Of a stretch of 64,000 bases of DNA, positions 1 through 10,236 are shown in pieces. Location: assembly GCF_947179515.1 (NCBI RefSeq), contig NC_067481.1, positions 23,132,957 to 23,196,956 on the forward strand, in the 5' to 3' direction. How positions within the stretch are numbered: position 1 is the stretch's first letter; every line of letters starts with the position of its first letter. The notes below the pieces were generated by a model. That model did not search any database. It was not told where the DNA came from and saw only the letters and a list, made by a program, of their open reading frames with translations. A program made the translations under genes and the position numbers. Source of the stretch: Apodemus sylvaticus (taxonomy: Eukaryota; Chordata; Mammalia; Rodentia; Muridae).

Positions 1-785
1 CATCTAAGTGGATTGAATATATTGGTAGTGAAGCCACAGATAAGAGATGACTACATGAATTGAATATTATGTGTTGAGAACTATCTAAAGAGGCTCAGTA
101 ATTCCAAAGAATGAGGACTCAAACATACTGTGTCATGTTCTGGGTCTTGACTTGGCTGGGGTGATGGGAAATGAAGAAAGAACAGACAGATGCAGTGAAG
201 ATGGGATCCACTGTCCTGCACTTGCTCAGATGGAGGGCACCCACTACACAACAACACAGAGCCTCATTGTGTTTCTTATGTACAGCATGGAGGGAGCCTG
301 AGCCCTGGACAGAGGGGCAGGGCTCTTATTGAAGTTTGGTCTTGCTGCCTAGTGTAATATTAAATGTGGGCCCCCAAACCTGGAGTCTGCACGCAGACCC
401 AAGTGACCCTGTCCACAAGGTATTTCTGATTGGTAAATAAAGATGATAACAGCCAATAGCTGGGCAGAAGAGATATAGGTGGAGTTTCGGTTTCCTGAGT
501 TTGGGGTCGGAGGGGAACCTCTAGAGAAGCCACCATGGGTTAGGTGAGTCATGCAAATGTGGAACTGTTAAAATGGATACAAAAGAACTCTTCATATGTG
601 CACTTTCCTGTTCTATGCAGACTGGCCATTGCTTTATCATTTGTGTCATATATGTTTATTTCTGTGTTTCCTAAATACTGCATAGTTTATAACTAGTTTT
701 TTCAGTTTTCTGTTATTGTCTCAGATGATTATAGGTGCTACATGTTAGCAGTCAAATTGGCTGCTTTTCTTGGAGATGAAATCTT
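1..785. other. Non-coding flank, nothing recognised
   Basis: Ordinary AT-balanced intergenic sequence. I see no KAP-like Cys codon runs, no convincing exon and no SINE I can name. Short open frames on the minus strand lack any recognisable protein motif. Confidence 0.5.
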
Positions 786-789
786 GTCC

Positions 790-1195
790 TTCCTCATTTT
801 AGGAGTCATAGGGGTCAAGACACCACAAGAAAACCCCACAGAATCAACTAACCTGGGTCCACAGGGGCTGAAGGAGACTGACCCACCAACCAGGGAGCCT
901 GCGTGGGGCTGACCTGGGCCCTTTGCACACGTGACACAGTTGTGTAGCTTGGTCTTCATGTGGGACTTCTAACAGTGGGAGCAGGGGCCGTCTCTGACTC
1001 TGTCGCCTGCCTTTGGGACCCTTTCCCCCTATTTCACTGCCTTGTATAGCCTCAATAGAAGATGTGCCTTGTCTTACTTGTTGATATCCATGGGAGGCCT
1101 CCCCCTTTTTGGAAGAAAAGAAAGGAGGAGCAGTTTTGGGAGAGGTAAGGTAGGGCTGAAGGACTGAGAGGAAGGAAGGAGGGAAAATAGTGATT
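790..1195 (+). mobile_element. Old LINE-1 (Lx-type) 3' UTR fragment
   Basis: The stretch contains phrases typical of the 3' UTR of old rodent L1 (Lx): a run ending in GTGTAGCTTGGTCTTC, then GTGGGACTTCTAACAGTGGG, then GTTGATATCC followed by GGGAGGCC and a purine-rich tail. A second fragment with the same end structure lies near 43.6-43.9 kb, which supports it being one family. Subfamily name is from memory and not certain. Confidence 0.5.
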
Positions 1196-1297
1196 AAAAT
1201 ATTAATCAATCAATTAATTAAGTCTTTCCTCAAGATATAAGAGATGTTTGTCTATTTTTTTATGAGTTTTATGGGTTGTTTGTGTGATTGTCTGTTG

Positions 1298-1441
1298 TTT
1301 TCTGAGACAGGGTTTCTCTGTGTCACCCTGGCTGTCCTACCTCCCTGGCTGTGTAGAGCAGGCAGGTCTTGAACTCAGAGATCCACCTGTCTCTTTCTCC
1401 TGAATGCTGAAATTAAAGGCATGTGCCACCACTACCTTGCT
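1298..1441 (-). mobile_element. B1 SINE, antisense
   Basis: The plus strand reads GAGACAGGGTTTCTCTGTGT, then GAACTCAGAGATCCACCTG, then AAATTAAAGGCATGTGCCACCAC, which is the reverse complement of a rodent B1 (7SL-derived) element. Moderately diverged. Confidence 0.85.
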
Positions 1442-1867
1442 GAGTTTCAAGTTTTATTTAAAGTTAATTTTAAGTCTTAGTTCACCTGGTTTACATTTTT
1501 GTAGCTCATGTGCAATAGAGACTACTCTAAGTACTTTCTATCTCAATTTACAGAGCATTCTCTGGAAATCCATAGACTGTTGGCCCTTTTCATTCAGAAT
1601 ATTAAAAATATTTACTTTTTTCTCACCAGTGTTATCACAAGTTAACTTTTCCTTAGATGGCAATTTGTACTAGTAACCGTAAGAATGGGGGCATAAATTA
1701 TGCAATCTATAAAAGACTAACAATTTCTAGGTGATCTTCTCACATTGAAATCCTGAGATGCCTCACCAGGAAAAAGTGCCTGCTCCAAACCTGAGATTGT
1801 GCCCCAGGAGACACAAGATGAAGGAGAAAACCAACTCTCACAACTTGTTCTCTGATCCCTCCCTCCT
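1442..1867. other. Intergenic, nothing recognised
   Basis: No gene, RNA or named repeat could be supported here. Confidence 0.4.
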
Positions 1868-1868
1868 G

Positions 1869-1899
<31 letters not shown>

Positions 1900-1926
1900 C
1901 TCTCTCTTTTCGTCTCCCCCCCCCCC
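1868..1926. repeat. (CT)n / poly-pyrimidine tract
   Basis: An uninterrupted CT run passes into T8, CTCTCT and C11, giving about 58 bases of pure pyrimidine on the plus strand. Confidence 0.9.
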
Positions 1927-2084
1927 AACACTGTTGAAAAGCTTTTAAAAAGCCTGGGACAGTAGCAAGTACACTCTGGATGAAAAATGCTTAAAAGTCA
2001 TTATCAATGACTTTTTAGTCAAGGGAATAAAAGGTTTACATGGCTTTCTTAGCCTCTAAAACTGGCTCATTTGCTCAGTGGTTA

Positions 2085-3700
2085 ATGGTTACTAAAGTGT
2101 TGGGGTGAACTGAGGGAGGTTTCATTAAGAAAAGGTAGTTGGGCCCAGTCAGGGAGGGAGCCCCAGATGAGCACTAGTCCTGTACCAGGGGACCCAGATA
2201 GGGAGCTAGCCTGAGATAACCTTAGTCCTGCCGCACAGACCTGAGTGAGCAGAACATGCCTGAGATGACTTTTGTCTAGTGTCACATTATATGGGTGGGA
2301 CATAGTATTCCTAAGACCACACCTGAGATTACCCCAGACACTCATGTGTCTCAGGTACCACTAAGAGGAGCAAGTAGGTGATGGAGAAATGCAAGAGAAA
2401 GAGAAGCAGAAGGAGTGGGCACAACAAAGAGAGACAGAACAGAACTAGAGACTCCAGGGTAGTGAGGGACAGCCCGATGCAAGTAGTCTGTGACCCCATC
2501 TAAGAGCATGGTGAGGTCTTGACCTGTGTTGACACTGAGCCCTGTCACCAAGCTTCAGGCAGATGTCCTTGGTCTGGGCTGGCACCAGTACTAGGGTCCA
2601 TGTTGATGTCTGGGAGCTGTGCAGAATCTGGATACACCCATTGCTTGGGCATCATGGACGAGTTCGCCCTGAGGTTGTGAAACAGTAGAGCTGACCCCTC
2701 CCCCCAACACACACACCAGCTGCACTATTTGGGACAGCACCCCCTCACATTGCCTAGGAGGTACTGTAGAACTGGCCCCTGGTTGAAGTTGTTCCCAGTG
2801 AGCCAGCCCTGAGGGTATGAGTGTGGGAGAGCTAGCCCTGGCACTCATCTCCTGTGCGTGGGTGAGGGAGAAATACCCTCCTACTTCCCCTCTTTTCCCT
2901 TTCCTCTTGCCACCTATGGCAAGAGCTGGCTCTGAGGTATCAGAGCTCGACAGCTGGCCCTGCACCTTAGCTGCTGCATCCCTAGGGAAAGCCAGGCCTC
3001 CAACGCACCTGGACAACACAGTAGAGCTGTCCATCATTGTGGGGATTATGGGTGAGCTGCTCCCATGGGTGTAGGAGAGCTGGTCTTGCCTCTTTTCTGC
3101 TGTAGAATGGCATGGGTGACAGAGAAATGCCCTCCACACCCCACTCCCACCCCTCACCATCTGTGGTAGGTGGTAGAGCTGGCCCAGTGGTCACAAGAAC
3201 AGGAGGGATGTCCTGGCCCCTTATCGGCTGTAGCGCCCAGGAGAGCAGGCCATGCGCCTCATCTGGACACCACAGGACAGCTGACCCTTACAGTGGTGGT
3301 ACAGGTGAGCTGGCCCTTAGGGCAGGAACATAGAGAGCTGTCCCCACAACTTGTGTGCCCTACAGTGCTGCAGAGAAAGGAGAGATGTTCTCTCCCCCAC
3401 CTCATTCTTTGGTACCCATGTTAGGCTGGAGAACTGGCTCCCAGAGTGTTAAGAGTGAGAGAACTGACCCTGTCCCACAGGGTGTAAAACTCTGGAGAGC
3501 AGGCTCTGCATTTCACTTGGGTAGCACAGTAAAACTGGCTCTGATGGCGTGGGTTAGGATGAGCCAGTCCTGAGAGCATGAGAGATGGAGGGCTGGCTCT
3601 GCCCCTCGCTGGCTGCAACATTGATAAAGTGCTAGCTGAAGAGCTCACCCTAGTGAGGTCCCTGTGAGAGAGCTGGTGGACTGAACATCCCAGATACCTC
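2085..3700. repeat. Degenerate satellite-like tandem repeat block (MurSatRep1-like)
   Basis: Variants of GAGAGCTGGCCCTG recur through about 1.6 kb, spaced irregularly with intervening blocks such as GGGAGAAATGCCCTCC, CCACAGTAGAGCTG and ATGGGTGAGCTG. The many open frames here on both strands are a by-product of this composition. The style matches the interspersed satellite-like repeat known in murids as MurSatRep1; the name is from memory and the boundaries are by eye. Confidence 0.6.
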
Positions 3701-4104
3701 TCAGGAGCAGATCCAGAGCTTTGAGTTGGACCACCCCAGCATCTATCCCTTGGATGAACTGCTGGAACACTTGAAGTTGGGCAGTCCTACAGTTCCAAAA
3801 CGACAGGATCGCCATCACACGGGGCAATAAGAGGATATCTAAGAAGAGTCATCACAGTGAGGGTCCAGTACTGATAGTGTCGTGGGAGCCAGAGACCTCG
3901 AGCCACACCAATGACTCATTGCAATGAACATTTGCAAGCAAAGAAGTGTGGGCAGAAAGTATACTATGGGACACACTGTGATACCCTACAGTTCCACAAG
4001 GAGATATTTTTTCTTTTGTGGGGGAGGATGCAAGGGTGGAAGGAGGATGCAAGGGCACAAGGAGACGAGTGGGATTGTAGTGAAACTCACAAAGAACCAA
4101 CGTT

Positions 4105-4107
<3 letters not shown>
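3701..4107. repeat. Interspersed repeat, shared with 36.32-36.46 kb (inverted)
   Basis: The part around 3850-4005 (CAGTGAGGGTCCAG, then TTGCAATGAACATTTGCAAG, then GATACCCTAC) matches the reverse complement of about 36320-36460 in the same order and spacing. It is therefore a copy of a dispersed rodent repeat, perhaps the end of the satellite-like unit or a LINE fragment; I cannot name it. Confidence 0.55.
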
Positions 4108-4177
<70 letters not shown>

Positions 4178-4184
4178 TATATGT
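4108..4184. repeat. (AT)n-(AC)n microsatellite
   Basis: About 58 bases of perfect AT alternation pass directly into a short AC run and then ATAT. Confidence 0.95.
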
Positions 4185-4446
4185 AATTGGCACATAGCAG
4201 CGATTATGGTGACATGCACATGTCCCCAGTGCTCAGAGCCAGCACTGTGTTTCATTAAGCCACGCCCATTATCAGTATCACTGCAGTCCAGCTCTCTGCA
4301 TGATGCTTTCTATCTTTAGCTATATCCCATGTGCTGTCTCTGCCTAAGTCGGAGTCTATGATGTGGCCCAGATGAGAAGGCACAATATGACAAGCAACAC
4401 ACAGAAACACAACACAACACAATTCAGAATAGAATTGAGTGAAGAC

Positions 4447-4452
4447 TTTATT
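4447..4452 (-). promoter_or_regulatory. Polyadenylation signal candidate (distal), KRTAP9-like gene
   Basis: TTTATT on the plus strand reads AATAAA on the minus strand, about 450 bases after the stop codon at 4902-4904. A second AATAAA lies at 4594-4599, about 300 bases after the stop. KAP genes usually have a 3' UTR of a few hundred bases, so either could be used. Confidence 0.5.
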
Positions 4453-4593
4453 AATAAACTCTAGATAATGGCTTGTCAACTAGGAACACAATGTTACGAT
4501 TTTACAAATGTGTTACATGGTGAGTCATGGTAATTCTAAACACATGGAAATGAAAGGATGACTGATACAGGAATTATCTGAGTGCTTTCCATC

Positions 4594-4599
4594 TTTATT
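4594..4599 (-). promoter_or_regulatory. Polyadenylation signal candidate (proximal), KRTAP9-like gene
   Basis: AATAAA on the minus strand, the first such hexamer found downstream of the stop codon of the KRTAP9-like gene. Confidence 0.5.
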
Positions 4600-4901
4600 T
4601 TTCGATTTTTATAAATACTTCTGTATGTTGAAAATGAAATAAGCAATATTTTCCAAGGCTGAGACTGAGTATCAGGTCAATGACCGATAGCCTTGACTAA
4701 GAACCAGAGGAATGAGGAGAAAAGCATCAGATAAAGGTGTACTTATCAACAAACACATGAATCTAATGATATGATTGGTGGTTAAACAGTGTAAGGCTCA
4801 TTTTCAGAGAAATAGCACTGAGTTTGGTTTTCTGTGTCTTATCAGGTAGGTTTGATAGTGGAAGGCTAGTTTGTGTAGCTAGTGGATCTATGACAAGTAG
4901 G

Positions 4902-6047
4902 TCAACAGCCACAGGGCCCACAGCAGCTGGACCCACAGCTTTGGGACAGGCATCCTGGCACACAGACACATGTGGGCTGGTAGCAAGTCCTGGTGCAGGT
5001 CACAGGTCCAGAGCAGGCTGGCTGGCAGCACAGGTTGAGGCAGAAGGGCTGGCAGCAGGGCTTGCAGCAGCTGGACTGACAGCAGCTGGGCTTGCAACAA
5101 GGCTTGCAGCAGCTGGACACACAGCAGCAGGGTTGGCAGCAGGGCTTGCAGCAGCTGGACTGACAGCAGCAGGGTTGGCAGCAGGGCTTGCAGCAGCTGG
5201 ACACATAGCAGCAGGGTTGACAGCAGGGCTTGCAGCAGCAGGGCTGGCAGCAGCAGGGTTGACAGCAGGGCTTGCAGCAACAGGGCTTGCAGCAGCTGGA
5301 CACACAGCAGCAGGGCTGACAGCAAGGCTTGCAGCAGTTGGAGATACAGCAGCTTGGCTGACAGCAGGGCTTGCAGCAGCTGGACACACAGCAGCAGGGT
5401 TGGCAGCAGGGCTTGCAGCAGCAGGGCTTGCAGCAGCTGGACTGACAGCAGCAGGGTTGGCAGCAGGGCTTGCAGCAGCACGGCTTGCAGCAGCAGGGCT
5501 TGCAGCAGCTAGACACACAGCAGCAGGGTTGACAGCAGGGCTTGCAGCAGCAGGGCTTGCAGCAGCTGGACTGACAGCAGCAGGGCTTGCAGCAGGGCCG
5601 GCAGCAGCTGGACACACAGCAGCAGGGCTGACAGCAAGGCTTGCAGCAGCTGGAGATACAGCAGCTGGGCTGGCAGCAGGGCTTGCAGCAGCTAGACTGA
5701 CAACAGCAGGGCTGGCAGCAGCAGGGCTTGCAGCAGCTGGACACACAGCAGCAGGGTTGGCAGCAGGGCTTGCAGCAGCTGGACACACAACAGCAAGGTT
5801 GGCAGCAGGGCTTGCAGCAGCTGGACTGACAGCAGCTAGGTTGGCAACAGGGCTGGCAGCAGCTGGGCTTGCAGCAGGTGGACACACAGCAGCAGGGCTT
5901 GCAGCAGCTGGACACACAGCAGCAGGGCTGGCAGCAGCTGGTCACACAGCTTGGTCTCCAGCAGGTGGTCCTGCAGCAGGTGGTCCTGCAGCAGGTGGTC
6001 CTGCAGCAGGTGAGCTGGCAGCAAGAGGAGCAACAGGAGTTGGTCAT
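4902..6047 (-). CDS. Krtap9: Ultra-high-sulfur keratin-associated protein, KRTAP9-like (381 aa)
   Basis: KAPs are matrix proteins that cross-link keratin filaments in the hair shaft by disulfides. By direct count this one has 173 Cys in 381 residues (45 percent). Residues 1-40 (MTNSCC, three CCRTT units, CWRPSCVTSC) and 341-381 (PVTCTRTC, VCVPGCLSQSCGSSCC) resemble KRTAP9. The core (about 36-345) is built from CCKP, CCQP, CCCVSS and CCCQSS blocks and is Lys-rich, a style I associate with KRTAP5. The frame stays open 44 codons upstream, but the ATG at 6047 is chosen because it begins the family N-terminus and lies 86 bp after a TATA box; the extra codons reach beyond that TATA. Single exon, as usual for KAPs, with no stop or frameshift. 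It and the gene at 54217 are the only intact KAP genes on this strand. KRTAP9 membership is likely; the member number is unknown, and an ultra-high-sulfur KRTAP5-type name is the alternative. Confidence 0.85.
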   Translation of the reverse strand: MTNSCCSSCCQLTCCRTTCCRTTCCRTTCWRPSCVTSCCQPCCCVSSCCKPCCCVSTCCKPSCCQPCCQPSCCQSSCCKPCCQPCCCVSSCCKPCCQPCCCVSSCCKPCCCQPCCCQSSCCKPCCQPSCCISSCCKPCCQPCCCVSSCCRPCCKPCCCQSSCCKPCCCKPCCQPCCCVSSCCKPCCCKPCCCKPCCQPCCCQSSCCKPCCCKPCCQPCCCVSSCCKPCCQPSCCISNCCKPCCQPCCCVSSCCKPCCCKPCCQPCCCQPCCCKPCCQPCCYVSSCCKPCCQPCCCQSSCCKPCCQPCCCVSSCCKPCCKPSCCQSSCCKPCCQPFCLNLCCQPACSGPVTCTRTCYQPTCVCVPGCLSQSCGSSCCGPCGC

Positions 6048-6124
6048 GATGCTGGATGTGAAGGGAGGGATTCTGTTCACAGGTAAGTTTCCTAAAAATC
6101 TATGTTTTTCTTTGTTATTGTGCC

Positions 6125-6133
6125 TTTTATATA
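6125..6133 (-). promoter_or_regulatory. TATA box of KRTAP9-like gene
   Basis: The minus strand reads TATATAAAAGGC. Its first base is 86 bp before the ATG at 6047, the same geometry as the other KAP genes here (84-92 bp), which implies a 5' UTR of roughly 55 bases. Confidence 0.85.
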
Positions 6134-6136
6134 TGA

Positions 6137-7760
6137 TCCCCCAAAATTTGGGCCAATGAACAGAACTTGTATGTGTCATTGTTTATGCTAATTCCCCCAC
6201 ATCAAGGAAGATGTTGTTTATTAAGTGTTTTGAAATTTCCCTTAGTAATAGATATTTACTTTCCTAATTGGTAAATAAACAAAATCTTTTCCTGAAACGA
6301 GAAACCGGCTGGCACTCACTGCACCAGCTTTAACAGTAATGGGTTATTGTTTGTTCATTGTGTGTGTGTGTGTGTGTGTTTTACACTGCGGACAAAAAAT
6401 TTTAATATTAATTCTTCAGTTTGATGGTTTCAACTGTCAGTGTTTGCCACAGAAGAAATTAGGTGCACACATTTCAGTGTTTTTTCCTTTGTTTTGTTTT
6501 TATGAAACACAATGGCTTGGCTGTTTCTTGTAATAATCCCGTTGTCTCAGGTTTGCATACTATAAATGATATTCTTGTGCAGGATAGCATTAAGACCCCA
6601 TAGTTCCTAAACAGTGCCACTAAGTGACCATATAAAGTGCGCATGCAGAAAATGGTCTTCACAGTGCACGCTTGCCTCTTTGAAGCCAGAGATGCTCCCA
6701 CAGAGCAACTTCAGTGTGATCCAGTTTATGGATATTGCTACACTTCAGTGTGAGGTAGGTCATTAGGATTTCATTAGCAGCTTTATTGTGTGGCTTTAAA
6801 AAGAAAAAAAATGGTTTGATTTCTTCCATAGTTCCCAGTTCCCAGCAGAAATGAACTTTTAGAAATATATAAACTGGCGATGTTTCCAATAACTGAATAC
6901 CCATTAGAAGATAATACCTGTCAGTGCAATTGTAATAAATAAACATCTATGTCCTTTGTTTTATTACCTGTATGTACTCAAACTCATAAAAATGGCCTAC
7001 CTCTTTCCATAACTGCCTTAAGTGATGTTTCAAAACTTTAATATTTTGTCCCTTACAATTTCTGACCTAGATGAATGCTCGGACAACTATTGTTTTATGA
7101 TTGCTTGTAGCCATTTTAATCCAACCATCACAAATTCTTGAGATTAGCTTTCCAATAATGATTTTCCTAGTGGCAAAAAGCCTATACAGCTATGTGAGGT
7201 GTATTCCTGTAAACTATTGAGAATCTAAAGACAACCCATCATGATCTACCCAGACAAGGAACAGACTATCCCCAGCAGCTCAGAGCTTCTCTCGATCTCG
7301 GTCCAGTCCAGCCCCATTCATAGCCATTCAAAAGTCACAGTGCAAGCCTGCTGGGATAGCTACCCTATCTTCATTCTTAAATTCTTTCACAACTTCATAC
7401 ATTTATAAAGTACTTTGGTGATATTCCTTTTCCCTTTATCCCTTTCCACTCGCACCAACCCCTTTACTCTTCTCAATGTGTCCCCTCCTACTCCTATGTC
7501 GGTTTTGTGAGATACTACATCTAATTAAGTCTGCTCATATGTTCAGGGGTCGGACTAATTACAAGGGCAACTTAACAGTGGTCACACCACTCCTCCTTTC
7601 ATCAACCATTACCTGTGAATAGCTCTTCAGGGAGGGGCCGGGTCTCATAGACTTTCCCCAGCCTTGATGGATCATTGACTGATACAGTTTTGTTCAGGTA
7701 ATCATGGATCCTGTGATTTCATGAGTGTGACAGCCACATCCTGTCCAGAAGACCTTGTGT
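6137..7760. other. 5' flank of KRTAP9-like gene, mostly unassigned
   Basis: Contains a (TG)10 run at 6360-6379. Otherwise I see no gene or named repeat. Any hair-follicle control elements of the KRTAP9-like gene would be expected in the part next to 6137, but no motif stands out by eye. Confidence 0.4.
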
Positions 7761-7763
7761 TTC

Positions 7764-8268
7764 TTTTTTTTAAATGTTTCTCTTGTAATTTTATTTTATT
7801 TTATTTTTTATATTCTTTGTTTACATTTCAAATGATTTTCCCTTTCCCAGTTTTCCCCTCCCCATAAGTCCCATAAGCCCTCTTCCATCTGTCCTTTCCC
7901 CAATCAACCCCCTCCCACTTCTCTGTCCTGGTAATCCCCTACAATGCTGCATCAAGCCTTTCCAGGATCAGGGCCCTCTCCTTCCATCTTCTTGGGAATG
8001 ATTTGATATGTGAGTTGTGTCTTGGGTATTCAGAGCTTCCGGGCTAATATCCACTTATCAGTGACTGCATCCATGTGTGTTCTTTTGTGAATGAGTTACC
8101 TCACTTAGGATGATATTTTCCAGTTCCAACCATTTGCCTAAGAATTTCATGAAGTCATTGTTTTTAATTGCTGAGTAGTATTCCATTGTGTAAATATGCC
8201 ACATTTTCTGTATTCATTCCTCCATTGAGGGACATCTGGGTTCTTTCCAGCTTCTGGCTGTTATAAAT
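7764..8268 (-). mobile_element. LINE-1 3' end, antisense (3' part of an inverted L1 insertion)
   Basis: Read on the minus strand this is the end of L1 ORF2 followed by the purine-rich 3' UTR (GATCCTGGAAAGGCTTGATG, then AATCATTTGAAATGTAAAC) and an A/TAAA-rich tail at 7764-7805. It abuts an oppositely oriented ORF2 piece at about 8268, the structure left by twin priming. Confidence 0.85.
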
Positions 8269-8423
8269 AAAAATGGCCATCTTACCAAAAGCAATATATA
8301 GATTCAATGCAATCCCCATCAAAATTCCAGCTCAGTTCTTCATAGAGTTAGAAAGAGCAATTCTCAAATTCATCTGGAACAACAAAAAACCCAGGATAGC
8401 TAAAACTATTCTCAACAGTAAAA
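8269..8423 (+). mobile_element. LINE-1 ORF2 internal fragment, inverted relative to its 3' end
   Basis: The plus strand encodes a reverse-transcriptase-region piece of L1 ORF2: MAILPKAIYRFNAIPIKIP, then FIELERAILKFIWNNKK, then PRIAKTILNSK. It is head-to-head with the 3' L1 part at 7764-8268. Bases just outside (7751-7763 and 8424-8435) are near-identical, consistent with a target-site duplication. Confidence 0.85.
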
Positions 8424-8739
8424 GACCTCTGTTTCAATGCATGTTTCTTCATCCTGCAGCAGAGATATTCTATCCACCTCTTATTCTGCAAAGCTCCCTG
8501 AGCCTGGGTGGAGTGTGGGGTGGGGTGGGTCTGGTGATATAATATCTCATTTAAGACTGAGATCTTAATTGACATGTATTTTAACTCATGATCCATTGTG
8601 AGTCTGTATTCACTACAACCCACTGCAGAAAAAAAAACTATATAATGCATTTGTGATTGTACATGGGATGGTTGTGTCATATTAGGTACAATTATGGCCT
8701 GCTTATTGTTTTCATATGAAAATTAAGCATGACATAAGG

Positions 8740-9116
8740 AGAATGGACAAGGACTGGACTTGTGAGGGTTATCCTTGGTTCTTGACGCCATCTGGAATTA
8801 ACTAAAGACAAAGGCAAAACTGGGTGGAATTTTTTTCTTAAGTAATTTGAAATAGGATGATCTACTTCTAATATGGATCTTTGAGGTATAAAAATAAGCC
8901 TTTAATACAGATCATCTGAGGTAGGGGTATCCACCTTTAATCTAGACCACATTTGCTGCTGGCAGCCTATATGAAGGGCAGAAAAAGAAAGCTTGCTCCC
9001 GGCCAGCTTGCTCTTGTACTTGCTAGCAAACAAGTCTGTTTCTTCACTGGCACTAAAGCTGCCTGTTTAGGATTCTGGCACATACTGAACACCAGCTGAG
9101 ATGTTCAGCTTCATGA
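8740..9116 (+). mobile_element. Rodent interspersed repeat, left part (split by an L1)
   Basis: The order TTGACGCCATCTGGAATTAAC, CCTATATGAAGGGCAGA, CTTGCTCTTGTACTTGC, CACTGGCA and ACTGAACACCAGCTGAGATG matches a common murid repeat as I remember it. The continuation (TACTGGATTCCTGGAC, CATAAATGGCCACTGTTGG) is found after the L1 at 9117-9518. Family name not assigned. Confidence 0.5.
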
Positions 9117-9518
9117 ATTAAAAACAATGAATTCATGAAATTCTTAGGCAAATGGTTGGATCTGGAAAATATCATCCTAAGTGAGGTAACCCAATCAAAA
9201 AAGAACACACATGGAATACAGTCACTGATAAGTGGATATTAGCTCAGAAACTCTGAATACCCAAGACACAATTCACATATCAAATGACTCCCAAGAAGAA
9301 GGAAGGAGAGGTCCCTGATTCTGAAAAGGCTTGTTCCAGCATTGTAGAGAAGCACCTACAGAGAAGTAGGAGTGGGTTGATAGGAGAATGGGTAGAGGAG
9401 AAGAGGGCTTAGGGAACTTATGGGGAAGGGGGAACCGGGAAAGGGAAAAGCATTTAGAATGTAAGCAAAGAATATAGAAAATAAAAAAATAGAAAAAAAA
9501 AAGAATAGAAAAAAAAAT
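9117..9518 (+). mobile_element. LINE-1 3' end, sense, nested in another repeat
   Basis: Starts in the last part of ORF2 (CAATGAATTCATGAAATTC, ATATCATCCTAAGTGAGGTA, GATAAGTGGATATTAGC), continues in the purine-rich 3' UTR and ends in an A-rich tail. It is strongly 5'-truncated and parallels the copy at 16957-17655. Confidence 0.85.
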
Positions 9519-9640
9519 ACTGGATTCCTGGACCTTCAGTTCATAAATGGCCACTGTTGGATCAGTTGGACCAATGTGTTAGGCTGGTCAGTAAGCAATA
9601 AAGAATAAATTCAGGCTGAAGCTGAGCACCTCTCTCAGTG
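9519..9640 (+). mobile_element. Rodent interspersed repeat, right part
   Basis: Continuation of the repeat at 8740-9116 after the inserted L1, beginning TACTGGATTCCTGGAC and running through CCACTGTTGGATCAG. Confidence 0.45.
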
Positions 9641-9724
9641 GTCTTTCAGATACTATAGAAAGAAGTTGAGAGTGCAGTTCAATGGTTGCTATGGGAACAT
9701 GAATGTTTCACAACAATTGAAGCC

Positions 9725-9895
9725 ATCAGGCAGCAGCAAGGTTGGCAGTGGCTGCACAGCCAGCAAGAGCTACAGCAGCATGGAGGGCAGCACAGGGTGT
9801 GCTGCAGCCACTGGGCACATGGGCTGGTCTCCAATGGGTGGTCCTGCAGGAGTTGGGCCGGCAGTGTGGTGGGGGTCCTGGTGACTCATGGGGGG
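9725..9895 (-). pseudogene. KRTAP9-like pseudogene relic
   Basis: On the minus strand a short open stretch reads CRPNSCRTTHWRP, then GCSTPC, then Ala-rich sequence that is a frame-shifted Cys repeat. This resembles the KRTAP9 N-terminal half (CRTTCWRP followed by a CSSTPCC-type motif). There is no start codon in a family context, many Cys codons are mutated, and there is no TATA box at the expected distance. It shares orientation with the KRTAP9-like gene at 4902-6047, so it probably derives from a tandem copy. Only about 170 bases are recognisable. Confidence 0.6.
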
Positions 9896-10236
9896 CGGGG
9901 CTTCTGAGGGGAGACCTGTTTTTCACTGCCAGCAATTGTCTCTATTAGATCTTTCATGTACTGTTTTCCAGCATAGAATAAAGGGTAATTTAAAGTTTAT
10001 TAGTTGTAAAAGTTGCACTAACTTCAGCTTTTGATAGGACCAACAGATCAAAAATTGATGTGGAAAAGAAGTAAAACGAATGCTTTTATTTTAAATGTTA
10101 AATTTGAAACAATGTGCCTTTTACCAGTCTTATTTCTTCATAATTTTCAACTTTACCATACTGATTTTTATATCAATCATTTTACTATTATATACTGAGG
10201 TCTGACTTTTGTATCTGATGTATCCATGTTTTCAAA

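Noticed and set aside
2591..3160. 189-codon minus-strand open frame
   Set aside because: Lies entirely within the satellite-like repeat block; no domain, and overlapping frames on the other strand are equally open.
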